Below, piece by piece: positions 24,530 to 30,146 of a DNA stretch of 32,584 nucleotides. The DNA is taken from the NCBI GenBank assembly GCA_947467185.1, contig CANIHR010000021.1:1-32584 (forward strand). The letters are read 5' to 3'. Both the position numbers and the translations under genes were made by a program. The stretch comes from Bryobacterales bacterium (lineage in GTDB: Bacteria; Acidobacteriota; Terriglobia; Bryobacterales; Bryobacteraceae). Position 1 is the first letter of the stretch. Each line of letters opens with the position of its first letter. Below the pieces are notes generated by a model. It searched no databases. It was not told the origin of the DNA and was given only the letters and a program-made list of their open reading frames with translations.

Positions 24530-25228
24530 ATGCGTTCTTTCTATATGCCTACCCGCGTGGTGCTCGTTTTTGCTTCGGCGATTGCTTTGTTTGCCCAGGG
24601 TCCGATGGCCGGCCAGAACATGGTGGCCCAGAATACGGCCCCGGCCGCGAAGAAGACACCGGTAGCGGTTACAAAGGCCGCCGCTCCCGCTGCGGTGAAG
24701 AATTTCAAGCTGTCCGGGTCGCCCGCGGCGGCAATCACGGTTGAGGTTTACACGGACTATGAATGCCCGTCGTGCCGGAACCTCTATATGCAGACGCTGC
24801 CGTCCCTGACGAAGGAATATGTGGCGACGGGCAAAGTGCAGTTCCTGCACCGGGACTTCCCGCTGCCGCAGCACCAGTTCACGAAGCTCGCGACGCGGTT
24901 TGCGAATGCGGCGGGGACGATCGGGAAGTACGACCTGGTGGTGAATCAGCTATTCACGACGCAGCCGGACTGGGCGCAGAACGGAAACGTGGAAGGCGTG
25001 GTGGCGAAGGTTGTGACGCCGGCCGAGCTGACAAAGATTAAGGACATCGTGAAGACCGATCTGCACCTGGATGACTCGGTGGCGGCGGATGTGGCGATGG
25101 GGAATAAGGACGGTCTGAACCAGACGCCGACGCTGGTGGTGGTGAAGGGCGGGAAGCGGACGAAGATTGACGGGTTCGTGCCGTATCCGATTCTGAAGAG
25201 CTACATCGACCAGCAGCTGGCGAAATAA
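24530..25228 (+). CDS. DsbA-like thiol-disulfide oxidoreductase, exported
   Basis: 232 residues from ATG 24530; ATG 24545 is the alternative and AGGTG precedes the first. A signal peptide spans about residues 6-28, followed by an Ala/Pro/Lys-rich linker to about residue 57. The thioredoxin-type domain (Thioredoxin_4/DsbA-like) begins VEVYTDYECPSCRNLY with the redox pair Cys79-Cys82 (CPSC). A helical insertion follows, then NQTPTLVVVKGG with the cis-Pro loop. It likely forms or exchanges disulfides in the periplasm. The frame is open 255 codons upstream through the RNase R gene, which is not coding. The next gene, MauE-like, starts 2 bases after its stop, which strongly suggests a functional pair. 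Confidence 0.92.
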   Translation: MRSFYMPTRVVLVFASAIALFAQGPMAGQNMVAQNTAPAAKKTPVAVTKAAAPAAVKNFKLSGSPAAAITVEVYTDYECPSCRNLYMQTLPSLTKEYVATGKVQFLHRDFPLPQHQFTKLATRFANAAGTIGKYDLVVNQLFTTQPDWAQNGNVEGVVAKVVTPAELTKIKDIVKTDLHLDDSVAADVAMGNKDGLNQTPTLVVVKGGKRTKIDGFVPYPILKSYIDQQLAK

Positions 25229-25230
25229 CT

Positions 25231-25707
25231 GTGGCCGTGCTGAAAAGCGGGAAGTTCTGGTTGCTGCTGGGGCGGATCGCGCTTGCGGTGATTTACCTGG
25301 CGGCGGGGATTGCGAAGCTGCGGGAGCCGTGGCCGACGTTTGCAGCGTCGATTTACACCTTCAAGCTTGTTCCGGATGACATGCTGGAGCCGATTGCGCG
25401 CACGCTGCCGTGGGCAGAGGTGGTGCTGGGGCTCGCGGTGCTGTCGGGAATCCGGCTGAAGTGGACTTCGCTGCTGGCTACGGTGATTCTCGGCGGGTTT
25501 CTGTCGCTGCTGATTCGGAGCTGGGCGATCGGGCTGGAAGTGGATTGCGGGTGCTTTGGGTCGGGGGAACCGCTGGGACCGAAGGCGATTTTGCGGGATT
25601 CGCTGATGGTGGTGCTGGCTTTGGCGGTGACGGTGGGGGCCTTCCTGATGGAACGCAAGCCTAACAGCGGGTCGCTGCCGAACAACGAGCCTGCTCCGCA
25701 AGCCTGA
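25231..25707 (+). CDS. MauE/DoxX-family membrane protein with CGCFG motif
   Basis: 158 residues from GTG 25231, two bases after the DsbA-like stop. Four hydrophobic helices (about 10-27, 62-76, 81-100, 118-138). The loop between helices three and four holds VDCGCFGSGEPLG with Cys106 and Cys108, the hallmark of the MauE branch of the DoxX-like superfamily; MauE and the thioredoxin-like MauD are needed for disulfide formation in methylamine dehydrogenase. A role as membrane partner that recycles the DsbA-like protein is a reasonable inference. Its last 47 bp overlap the 3' end of a small secreted protein gene on the opposite strand. Confidence 0.85.
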   Translation: MAVLKSGKFWLLLGRIALAVIYLAAGIAKLREPWPTFAASIYTFKLVPDDMLEPIARTLPWAEVVLGLAVLSGIRLKWTSLLATVILGGFLSLLIRSWAIGLEVDCGCFGSGEPLGPKAILRDSLMVVLALAVTVGAFLMERKPNSGSLPNNEPAPQA

Positions 25708-25954
25708 TCTGCTCGGCGCGGATCGCGTACTTGAGGCCGGCTTCGTGGGCTTCGAGCGCATCGGTGGAGTCGTGGCTGGAGCGCAGGACGTGCATCATGT
25801 CGAGCTGGGTGTCGGCCAGCTGCGTGCTGAGGGCCTTCACGTGGTCATTCTGACGGGCAAAATTCATGGCGGCGTGAATGCCTCGGGTGGCTACTGGCTC
25901 CAGTTCGCTGGCTGCGACGCCGGAGATCAGGAAAATCAGGACAGGGATCTTCAT
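25661..25954 (-). CDS. small secreted protein of unknown function
   Basis: 97 residues from ATG 25954. The start is supported by GAGAAGAG about 9 bases upstream and by a clean signal peptide (MKIPVLIFLISGVAAS, residues 1-16); the frame continues upstream to 26164 but only antisense to the TlpA-like gene. The mature part is about 80 residues, helical and polar (ARQNDHVKALSTQLADTQ, SSHDSTDALEAHEAGL), with two Cys close to the C-terminus (QARCSAATRC). I recognise no family. It is divergent from the TlpA-like gene (70 bp gap) and convergent with, and overlapping, the MauE-like gene; both neighbours handle thiols, so the Cys pair may matter, which is a guess. Confidence 0.65.
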   Translation of the reverse strand: MKIPVLIFLISGVAASELEPVATRGIHAAMNFARQNDHVKALSTQLADTQLDMMHVLRSSHDSTDALEAHEAGLKYAIRAEQIRLAEQARCSAATRC

Positions 25955-26008
25955 AAAGTTCGCTCTTCTCACAAGACGTGTAAGTGAAACGAATGTGAGG
26001 CTGTCGCG

Positions 26009-26015
26009 TAGAATA
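26009..26015. promoter_or_regulatory. -10-like element between the small secreted protein and the TlpA-like gene
   Basis: Plus strand TAGAAT (26009-26014) lies 10 bases before the ATG at 26025; minus strand TATTCT (26015-26010) could serve the small secreted protein with a leader of about 50 bases. No convincing -35 was found. Confidence 0.3.
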
Positions 26016-26024
26016 AGCAAAGAC

Positions 26025-26564
26025 ATGCGCAAGGTACTTTCTCTCGTTCTGCTGGCCGCGCTCACAATCAGCGCCGCTCTTCCTCTTGGTGCCGCTGGCC
26101 CGGTTCCGCGGAAAGCTCCGGAATTTGTGGTCCAGGGTGCCGACGGAGGTGACAAACTGCTCACTTCCTATCGAGGTAAGACGGTTTTGTTGTCGCTGAT
26201 GTTCACTACTTGTCCGCATTGCCAAAATATTTCCAAACTGCTGTCGAAGATCGCTCCCGACTATGCAGCCAAAGGCGTGCAGGTTCTGGGCGCTACGTTC
26301 GATGCGAACGCTCCCCGCGACTACAAGCAGTTCAACACTGCGTTCGTGAAGGGCTTCCCCTGCGGTTTTTCTTCGCAGAAGAACGTTCTGGACTTCCTGG
26401 GGCTGAAGGCGGACGAGCCGTTCTTCGTTCCCGCTTTGGTCTTCATTGATAAGACCGGTATGATCCGCTCGCAATACATCGGCGATGAAAAATTTTTGGG
26501 CAACCCGGAAGTGAATATTCGGGCGGAGCTCGACAAGATGCTCAAAGCGGCGCCCTCGAAGTAA
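26025..26564 (+). CDS. TlpA/SCO1-like exported thioredoxin-fold protein
   Basis: 179 residues from ATG 26025. Signal peptide MRKVLSLVLLAALTISAALPLGAA. The mature part begins PRKAPEFVVQGADGG, then TVLLSLMFTTCPHCQNIS with the redox pair Cys63-Cys66, QVLGATFDANAP, VPALVFIDKTGMI (cis-Pro region) and a C-terminal helix. This is the AhpC-TSA/Redoxin group (TlpA, ResA, SCO1); SCO1 copper-site His was not identified, so TlpA-like is the better description. It probably reduces or exchanges thiols in the periplasm. It follows the DsbA-like and MauE-like genes in the same direction, separated by the small secreted gene on the other strand. The PyrD start follows its stop directly. Confidence 0.88.
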   Translation: MRKVLSLVLLAALTISAALPLGAAGPVPRKAPEFVVQGADGGDKLLTSYRGKTVLLSLMFTTCPHCQNISKLLSKIAPDYAAKGVQVLGATFDANAPRDYKQFNTAFVKGFPCGFSSQKNVLDFLGLKADEPFFVPALVFIDKTGMIRSQYIGDEKFLGNPEVNIRAELDKMLKAAPSK

Positions 26565-27482
26565 GTGGGCCAGCCGGATTGCAGGATGACGATCTGCGGT
26601 ATCGGGTTCGAGAACCCGGTGCTGGCGGCGTCGGGGACATTTGCGTACGGGGTTGAGTTCAGTGAGCTGGTGGACCTGAACGCACTCGGTGGCATCGTCA
26701 CGAAAGGCCTTTCGAAAGAACCAATACACGGAAATCCGGCACCGCGGCTGTGGGAAGCACAGTCGGGGATGATCAATTCGGTGGGGCTGCAGAATATCGG
26801 GGCTCGCGCGTTTGTGGCGGAGAAGCTGCCGGGGCTGCGGAAGTACCGGGTGCCGATTATTGCCAATGTATTCGGGTATGCGGCGGAGGACTACCTGGAG
26901 GTGGTCCGGGTGCTGGATGAGGCTGAGGGGCTGGCAGCGTATGAACTGAACGTTTCGTGCCCGAATACGAAGCATGGCGGGCTGGCGTTTGGAGCGGATG
27001 AGGCGGCGCTGGCCTCGCTGGTGGGCGAGATCCGGGCGATTACGAAGCGACCTCTGATTGTGAAACTGTCGCCGAACGTGGCATCGATTGAGCCGTTCGC
27101 AAGGATTTCCCAGGAGCAGGGCGCGGATGCGATTTCTCTGGTGAATACGTTTGTGTCACTGGCGGTGGATGTGCGGACGCGAAAGCCTCGGATTGGGGCT
27201 GGGTACGGCGGGTTATCGGGGCCGGCCATTAAGCCGATTGCGCTGCGGATGGTGCATCAGGCGGCGAAGGCTGTGAAGATTCCGGTGATCGGGCTGGGCG
27301 GGATTGCCACGGGCGAGGATGCGGCGGAGTTTTTGATGGCCGGGGCTTCGCTGGTGGAAGTGGGGACGGCGACGTTCTGGGATCCGGCGGCTCCGGTGAA
27401 GATCGCGGCGGAGTTGCGGGAGATTCTGGCGGAATTGGGTGTGGGAAGTGCGCGCGAGATTGTTGGCAAGCTGAAAATGTAG
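26565..27482 (+). CDS. pyrD: dihydroorotate dehydrogenase, class 1 (probably catalytic subunit PyrD of type 1B)
   Basis: 305 residues from GTG 26565, which directly follows the TAA of the TlpA-like gene; ATG 26586 is an alternative giving MTICGIGFENPVLAASG and neither has a good ribosome site. FMN-barrel motifs: NPVLAASGTFAYG, GGIVTKGLSKEP, MINSVGLQN, ELNVSCPNTKHGG with the catalytic Cys of class 1 enzymes, IVKLSPNV, ISLVNTF, YGGLSGPAIKPIAL, and the phosphate-binding GLGGIATGEDAAEFLMAGA. It oxidises dihydroorotate to orotate in pyrimidine synthesis, in the cytoplasm. Type 1B enzymes need the Fe-S/FAD subunit PyrK, which is not in this window. The functional link to the thiol genes upstream is not evident; the close spacing may only reflect dense packing. 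Confidence 0.95.
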   Translation: MGQPDCRMTICGIGFENPVLAASGTFAYGVEFSELVDLNALGGIVTKGLSKEPIHGNPAPRLWEAQSGMINSVGLQNIGARAFVAEKLPGLRKYRVPIIANVFGYAAEDYLEVVRVLDEAEGLAAYELNVSCPNTKHGGLAFGADEAALASLVGEIRAITKRPLIVKLSPNVASIEPFARISQEQGADAISLVNTFVSLAVDVRTRKPRIGAGYGGLSGPAIKPIALRMVHQAAKAVKIPVIGLGGIATGEDAAEFLMAGASLVEVGTATFWDPAAPVKIAAELREILAELGVGSAREIVGKLKM

Positions 27483-27485
27483 GTT

Positions 27486-28238
27486 TCAGTTGGCCTGAGA
27501 GCCTGCGGCACTTCGGCTGCGCCGCCATGCGAACAGGCCACCGACAACGAGGCCGGCGAGTAAGCCCAGGATAGCGATGACGGTGCGGTTGGGACTGACG
27601 CTCTTCACGGGGAGGCTGGGTAGATCGAGAACGGCAAAGGCCATCGGTGACCTGACCGCCTCGCTCTCATCGGCGATACGTGACAGGATCTTCTGCACGA
27701 TCACCTGAGCCGTAAACCGGTTACGAGCCGCGAATTGAACGGAGAACACCTGCGTGTTCCCGTGCGGTTTCGCCTTCACTGCAATCTTCAGGTCCCGTGT
27801 TTTCATGTTTCGGATCACGTCTTCGAGGGGTTGCGTCGCGCGCTCCTCCTTGTAGAGTTCCCTGCTTTCGGGGCTGCTGATGATGTTTGAAAGCGAGGTG
27901 CGGCTCAGGACTTTGCCTTCGAGGCGAATGATCTCCGCCATGGCAGCATCCGGTGAGGTGCCGGCAGGCAAGGTGATCTCGCCAACTGCGGTGGAGACAT
28001 ACCTCTCAGGGATCCCGAACGAGCCTGCGACGGCCAGGGCGAGGCCGCCGAGGGCGAACGAAATGAGGATTTTCCAGTTTGTTGCGGCGATTCGCATTTT
28101 CAGAGCCTCGGTCAGGATGTCAGGGATTTGTTGCCAGGAACTTTCGGTATCGCGGAGGAGGGTTTCGAACTCTTCGCCATAGCGTTGACGCCACGCGCGG
28201 GGGTAGAGGTGCAGCAGCCATCGGAGGGGAGTTCTCAT
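27486..28238 (-). CDS. membrane protein: permease-prefix-like N-terminus joined to a Wzz-like domain
   Basis: 250 residues. The first 45 (LLHLYPRAWRQRYGEEFETLL and a following helix) resemble the short N-terminal domain seen in acidobacterial permeases and other membrane proteins that sit beside PadR regulators (HAAS-type or permease-prefix domain). Instead of a permease, a membrane helix (about 55-76), a periplasmic alpha/beta part (about 77-215) with SPDAAMAEIIRLEGKVLSRTSL and PSLPVKSVSPNRTV, and a second helix (about 217-240) follow. Two helices flanking a periplasmic domain with a Pro-rich stretch before helix two is the layout of Wzz chain-length determinants. The tail is RRSRSAAGSQAN. 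Start overlaps the padR stop (ATGA), so the pair is coupled. Function unknown: probably an envelope protein under PadR control. Confidence 0.8.
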   Translation of the reverse strand: MRTPLRWLLHLYPRAWRQRYGEEFETLLRDTESSWQQIPDILTEALKMRIAATNWKILISFALGGLALAVAGSFGIPERYVSTAVGEITLPAGTSPDAAMAEIIRLEGKVLSRTSLSNIISSPESRELYKEERATQPLEDVIRNMKTRDLKIAVKAKPHGNTQVFSVQFAARNRFTAQVIVQKILSRIADESEAVRSPMAFAVLDLPSLPVKSVSPNRTVIAILGLLAGLVVGGLFAWRRSRSAAGSQAN

Positions 28239-28537
28239 GCGGGTTTGACCTCCGCTGGGTTTAGCCGGCCGGCCGCTGTCGAAGATAGCCGCTGCATTTT
28301 TGTGAGTTCGGTGGAGAGGTATTCGCGCCCGGCACCGGTTATTGCATAGGGCTGGCGGCGATCCCTGGGTCCGACCGGGGTGATCCAGCCGTGCTGTTCC
28401 AGTCGCGTGATCGCGCCGTACAGGGTGCCAGGGCCGAGACGAACGCAGGCGAATCGCTCAATGTCGTCCATCATGGCGTAACCGTGCTTGTCGCAATCGG
28501 CGAGACTGGTTAGAACAAGGAGGGTCGGATCATTCAT
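28235..28537 (-). CDS. PadR family transcriptional regulator
   Basis: 100 residues, the short PadR form. Winged-helix features: TLLVLTSLADCDKHGYAMMDDIE, then RLGPGTLYGAITRLEQHGWI (recognition helix), and the wing RDRRQPYAITGAGREYL. It binds DNA as a dimer; the expected operator is the 36-bp imperfect palindrome that starts 3 bases upstream of its own ATG. No ribosome site precedes the start. The downstream gene overlaps by 4 bases and is probably its partner or target. Ligand or signal unknown. Confidence 0.93.
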   Translation of the reverse strand: MNDPTLLVLTSLADCDKHGYAMMDDIERFACVRLGPGTLYGAITRLEQHGWITPVGPRDRRQPYAITGAGREYLSTELTKMQRLSSTAAGRLNPAEVKPA

Positions 28538-28540
28538 GAA

Positions 28541-28576
28541 TTATTACGTCGCACGGAATATCGTGCCACGTAATAA
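28541..28576. promoter_or_regulatory. 36-bp imperfect palindrome upstream of padR, probable operator
   Basis: Outer arms TTATTACGT (28541-28549) and ACGTAATAA (28568-28576) are perfect complements; inner arms GCACG (28551-28555) and CGTGC (28562-28566) are too. In all 15 of 18 symmetric pairs match. It lies between the padR ATG and a TTGACT hexamer, so dimers bound here would block padR transcription. Confidence 0.75.
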
Positions 28577-28588
28577 CTATCGAGTCAA
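28557..28588 (-). promoter_or_regulatory. candidate padR promoter with long spacer
   Basis: Minus strand TTGACT (28588-28583), 20-base spacer, GATATT (28562-28557), 19 bases before the ATG. The -10 falls in the centre of the palindrome. The 20-base spacer is longer than the normal 17, as in MerR-type promoters, so the -10 is uncertain. Confidence 0.35.
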
Positions 28589-28592
28589 GGGG

Positions 28593-28865
28593 TTACTGGA
28601 TGGGAAAGCGGGAGGTCTCGGTGGAGACGAGGCCGTCGAAGATGGCTAAGACGCGTTTGCGGTACTGGTAGACGCGGTCGAGGTCGGCGCGGAACGCTCC
28701 CTGGAAGTCTTTGGCACGCAACCACTTATCGATGACGGGACGCGGGATATCGATGTCCTGGCGAATGGCTTCGAGGGAGTGGCCACGAAGGAAGAGGCCA
28801 TAGAAAAAGGCCGCCTCGCGCTGAGGGGCCAGGGGATCGGAGTCGTTATGGATCGCTGGTGTCAT
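28593..28865 (-). CDS. small helix-turn-helix-like protein of unknown function
   Basis: 90 residues from ATG 28865; the frame continues to 28943 but the family-like part starts here. The core reads REAAFFYGLFLRGHSLEAIRQDIDIP then RPVIDKWLRAKDF: a helix, a turn and a second helix with a Trp, as in small HTH domains of resolvase or transposase type. The end is basic then ordered (VYQYRKRVLAIFDGLVSTETSRFPIQ). No signal peptide or membrane helix. It ends 56 bp upstream of the padR start and points the same way, so read-through from it into padR is possible. No ribosome site is obvious. It could be a DNA-binding regulator; I do not recognise a named family. Confidence 0.65.
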   Translation of the reverse strand: MTPAIHNDSDPLAPQREAAFFYGLFLRGHSLEAIRQDIDIPRPVIDKWLRAKDFQGAFRADLDRVYQYRKRVLAIFDGLVSTETSRFPIQ

Positions 28866-28982
28866 TGCTTTCGTGGATGCCTGGAGGTTCTTAACAGATG
28901 GGAAAGATGCCGCCCTGGTCGCGACAAAATGCAATTTTGGCATGGATGGGGTGAAAAGCCAAGAGGGTTTTTGGGTGCAAAA

Positions 28983-29021
28983 AATGCCATGGGAAATGGT
29001 AAAATGGCATTATGAATGCCA
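28983..29021. promoter_or_regulatory. three-half-site operator over the start of the AbrB/PIN operon
   Basis: AATGCCA (28983-28989), TGGCATT (29005-29011) and AATGCCA (29015-29021). The first two form an inverted repeat, AATGCCAT/ATGGCATT, with a 13-base gap; the last two form a 17-base palindrome with the start codon ATG at its centre. A partial TGGCAT occurs further left at 28938-28943. Expected binding site of the AbrB-type antitoxin itself. Confidence 0.7.
29000..29005 (+). promoter_or_regulatory. -10 hexamer of the AbrB/PIN operon, leaderless spacing
   Basis: TAAAAT ends exactly 6 bases (GGCATT) before the ATG at 29012, and no ribosome site is present, which fits a leaderless mRNA. It lies inside the operator, so antitoxin binding would block RNA polymerase. 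A good -35 was not found. Confidence 0.45.
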
Positions 29022-29290
29022 CTCTCACCATCGACAAAGCCGGTCGGATCGTGTTGCCGAAGGCGGTTCGGGATGAATTGAACCTGTCGGCTGGCGATTC
29101 GCTTGAGATGCATTCCGAGGGTGGGCGGGTGACGCTCGAACCAGCACGCGCGAGCGGACGGATGATCCGCAAAGGTGGCTTCTGGGTCTTTCGGAGCGAG
29201 GGTAAGCCAATTACGCTGGAAGAAAGCAATAGCTGGATCCGGGAAATGCGCGAGGAGCGAGACCGCAAGAATCTGGGACTTGCTGAGTGA
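29012..29290 (+). CDS. AbrB/MazE-type antitoxin
   Basis: 92 residues. The N-terminal 45 residues form the swapped-hairpin DNA-binding fold of the AbrB/SpoVT group: ATLTIDKAGRIVLPKAVRDELNLSAGDSLEM. The C-terminal half (KGGFWVFRSEGKPITLEESNSWIREMREERD) is the likely toxin-wrapping part, a helix rich in Arg and Glu. The next gene encodes a PIN-domain protein and overlaps as GTGA, so this is a VapBC-type pair with an AbrB-fold antitoxin. The palindromic sites at its own start codon fit autorepression. Confidence 0.93.
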   Translation: MNATLTIDKAGRIVLPKAVRDELNLSAGDSLEMHSEGGRVTLEPARASGRMIRKGGFWVFRSEGKPITLEESNSWIREMREERDRKNLGLAE

Positions 29291-29700
29291 AAGTTTATTT
29301 CGACACGTCGGTGATTGTCCCGTTCAGCGACGAAACGCACATTCACCACAGCCGAAGTCTGGTGCGGATTCTGGAACACCAGCATGAGGCGGTGATTGAC
29401 GCGCACGTTTTAGCTGAAACTTACTCAACGCTGTCGGGCAAGATGAGAAAGCCCCTGGACGAGGTCCTGTTGTTTGTTCGCGAATTGAGCGAACGTTTTG
29501 AAGTTGTGGAACTCACCGTGCCGGAATACATGGACACGGTTACTTCGTGCTCTTCACTGGGGATCTCAGGGGCTGCCGTCTATGACGCCCTCCACGGGCG
29601 ATGCGCGGTCAAGGCGGGCGTGGACGCAATCTACACCTGGAACCCGAAGGACTTCGTGCGTCTGGGGCCAGAGGTTGCCCGGTTGGTGCGGACGCCTTAG
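29287..29700 (+). CDS. vapC: PIN-domain ribonuclease toxin (VapC-type)
   Basis: 137 residues from GTG 29287, overlapping the antitoxin stop. PIN acidic residues are in place: Asp6 (MKVYFDTSVI), Glu44 (DAHVLAETYSTL) and Asp100 (AAVYDALHG), followed by DAIYTWNPKDF at the end as is common. These bind Mg or Mn and cut RNA, often tRNA, when the antitoxin is lost. All visible key residues are intact, so it is likely active. Confidence 0.93.
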   Translation: MKVYFDTSVIVPFSDETHIHHSRSLVRILEHQHEAVIDAHVLAETYSTLSGKMRKPLDEVLLFVRELSERFEVVELTVPEYMDTVTSCSSLGISGAAVYDALHGRCAVKAGVDAIYTWNPKDFVRLGPEVARLVRTP

Positions 29701-29703
29701 GCT

Positions 29704-30105
29704 ATGATGCCTGGTATGTCCGTTCCTTCTGATTCCCCGCTTACGCCTGTTTTGATTCCTGGTCCGACTCGTGTGGAGGCGGCCGGGACTAAGCCCAAGC
29801 TGATTGATGAATATGTGGGGCGGGTGAATTCCGGCACGGCCGGGGTGAGTGTGGCTCACATGCGGAGTCCGGGCGGGTGGCTGGAGCCGGGGCAGACGCC
29901 GGAGTTTGATGAGTACACGGTGGTGCTGCGGGGGACGTTGCGGGTGGAGTACCGGGACGGCGCGCTGGATGTACAGGCGGGCCAGGCGGTGTTTACTCCG
30001 AAGGGTGTGTGGATTCGGTATTCGACTCCGGGAGATGACGGCGCGGAGTATGTCGCTATTTGTTTACCTGCGTTCTCGCCTTCGACCGTGCACCGGGATG
30101 CTTAG
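29704..30105 (+). CDS. cupin-fold protein
   Basis: 133 residues if ATG 29704 is used; ATG 29707 or ATG 29716 (MSVPSDSPLTP) are equally possible and no ribosome site decides. A single cupin_2-like barrel is visible in residues about 45-125: MRSPGGWLEPGQTPEFDEYTVVLRGTLRVEYRDG (motif 1, with the His positions replaced by other polar residues and one Glu) and LDVQAGQAVFTPKGVWIRYSTPGDDGAEYVAI (motif 2). The usual metal-binding His set is largely missing, so a binding or regulatory role is as likely as an enzyme. It begins 3 bp after the PIN toxin stop and precedes a radical SAM gene by 41 bp, so it may belong with either. Confidence 0.8.
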   Translation: MMPGMSVPSDSPLTPVLIPGPTRVEAAGTKPKLIDEYVGRVNSGTAGVSVAHMRSPGGWLEPGQTPEFDEYTVVLRGTLRVEYRDGALDVQAGQAVFTPKGVWIRYSTPGDDGAEYVAICLPAFSPSTVHRDA

Positions 30106-30146
30106 TTCGCGCGTGTGCTGTAATAGTTAATTCGCCCCTCGCAACT

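Noticed and set aside
29005-29021. 17-base palindrome considered as a transposon or attachment end
   Set aside because: It is centred on the antitoxin start codon with a further half-site upstream, which fits an operator; no mobile gene is near.
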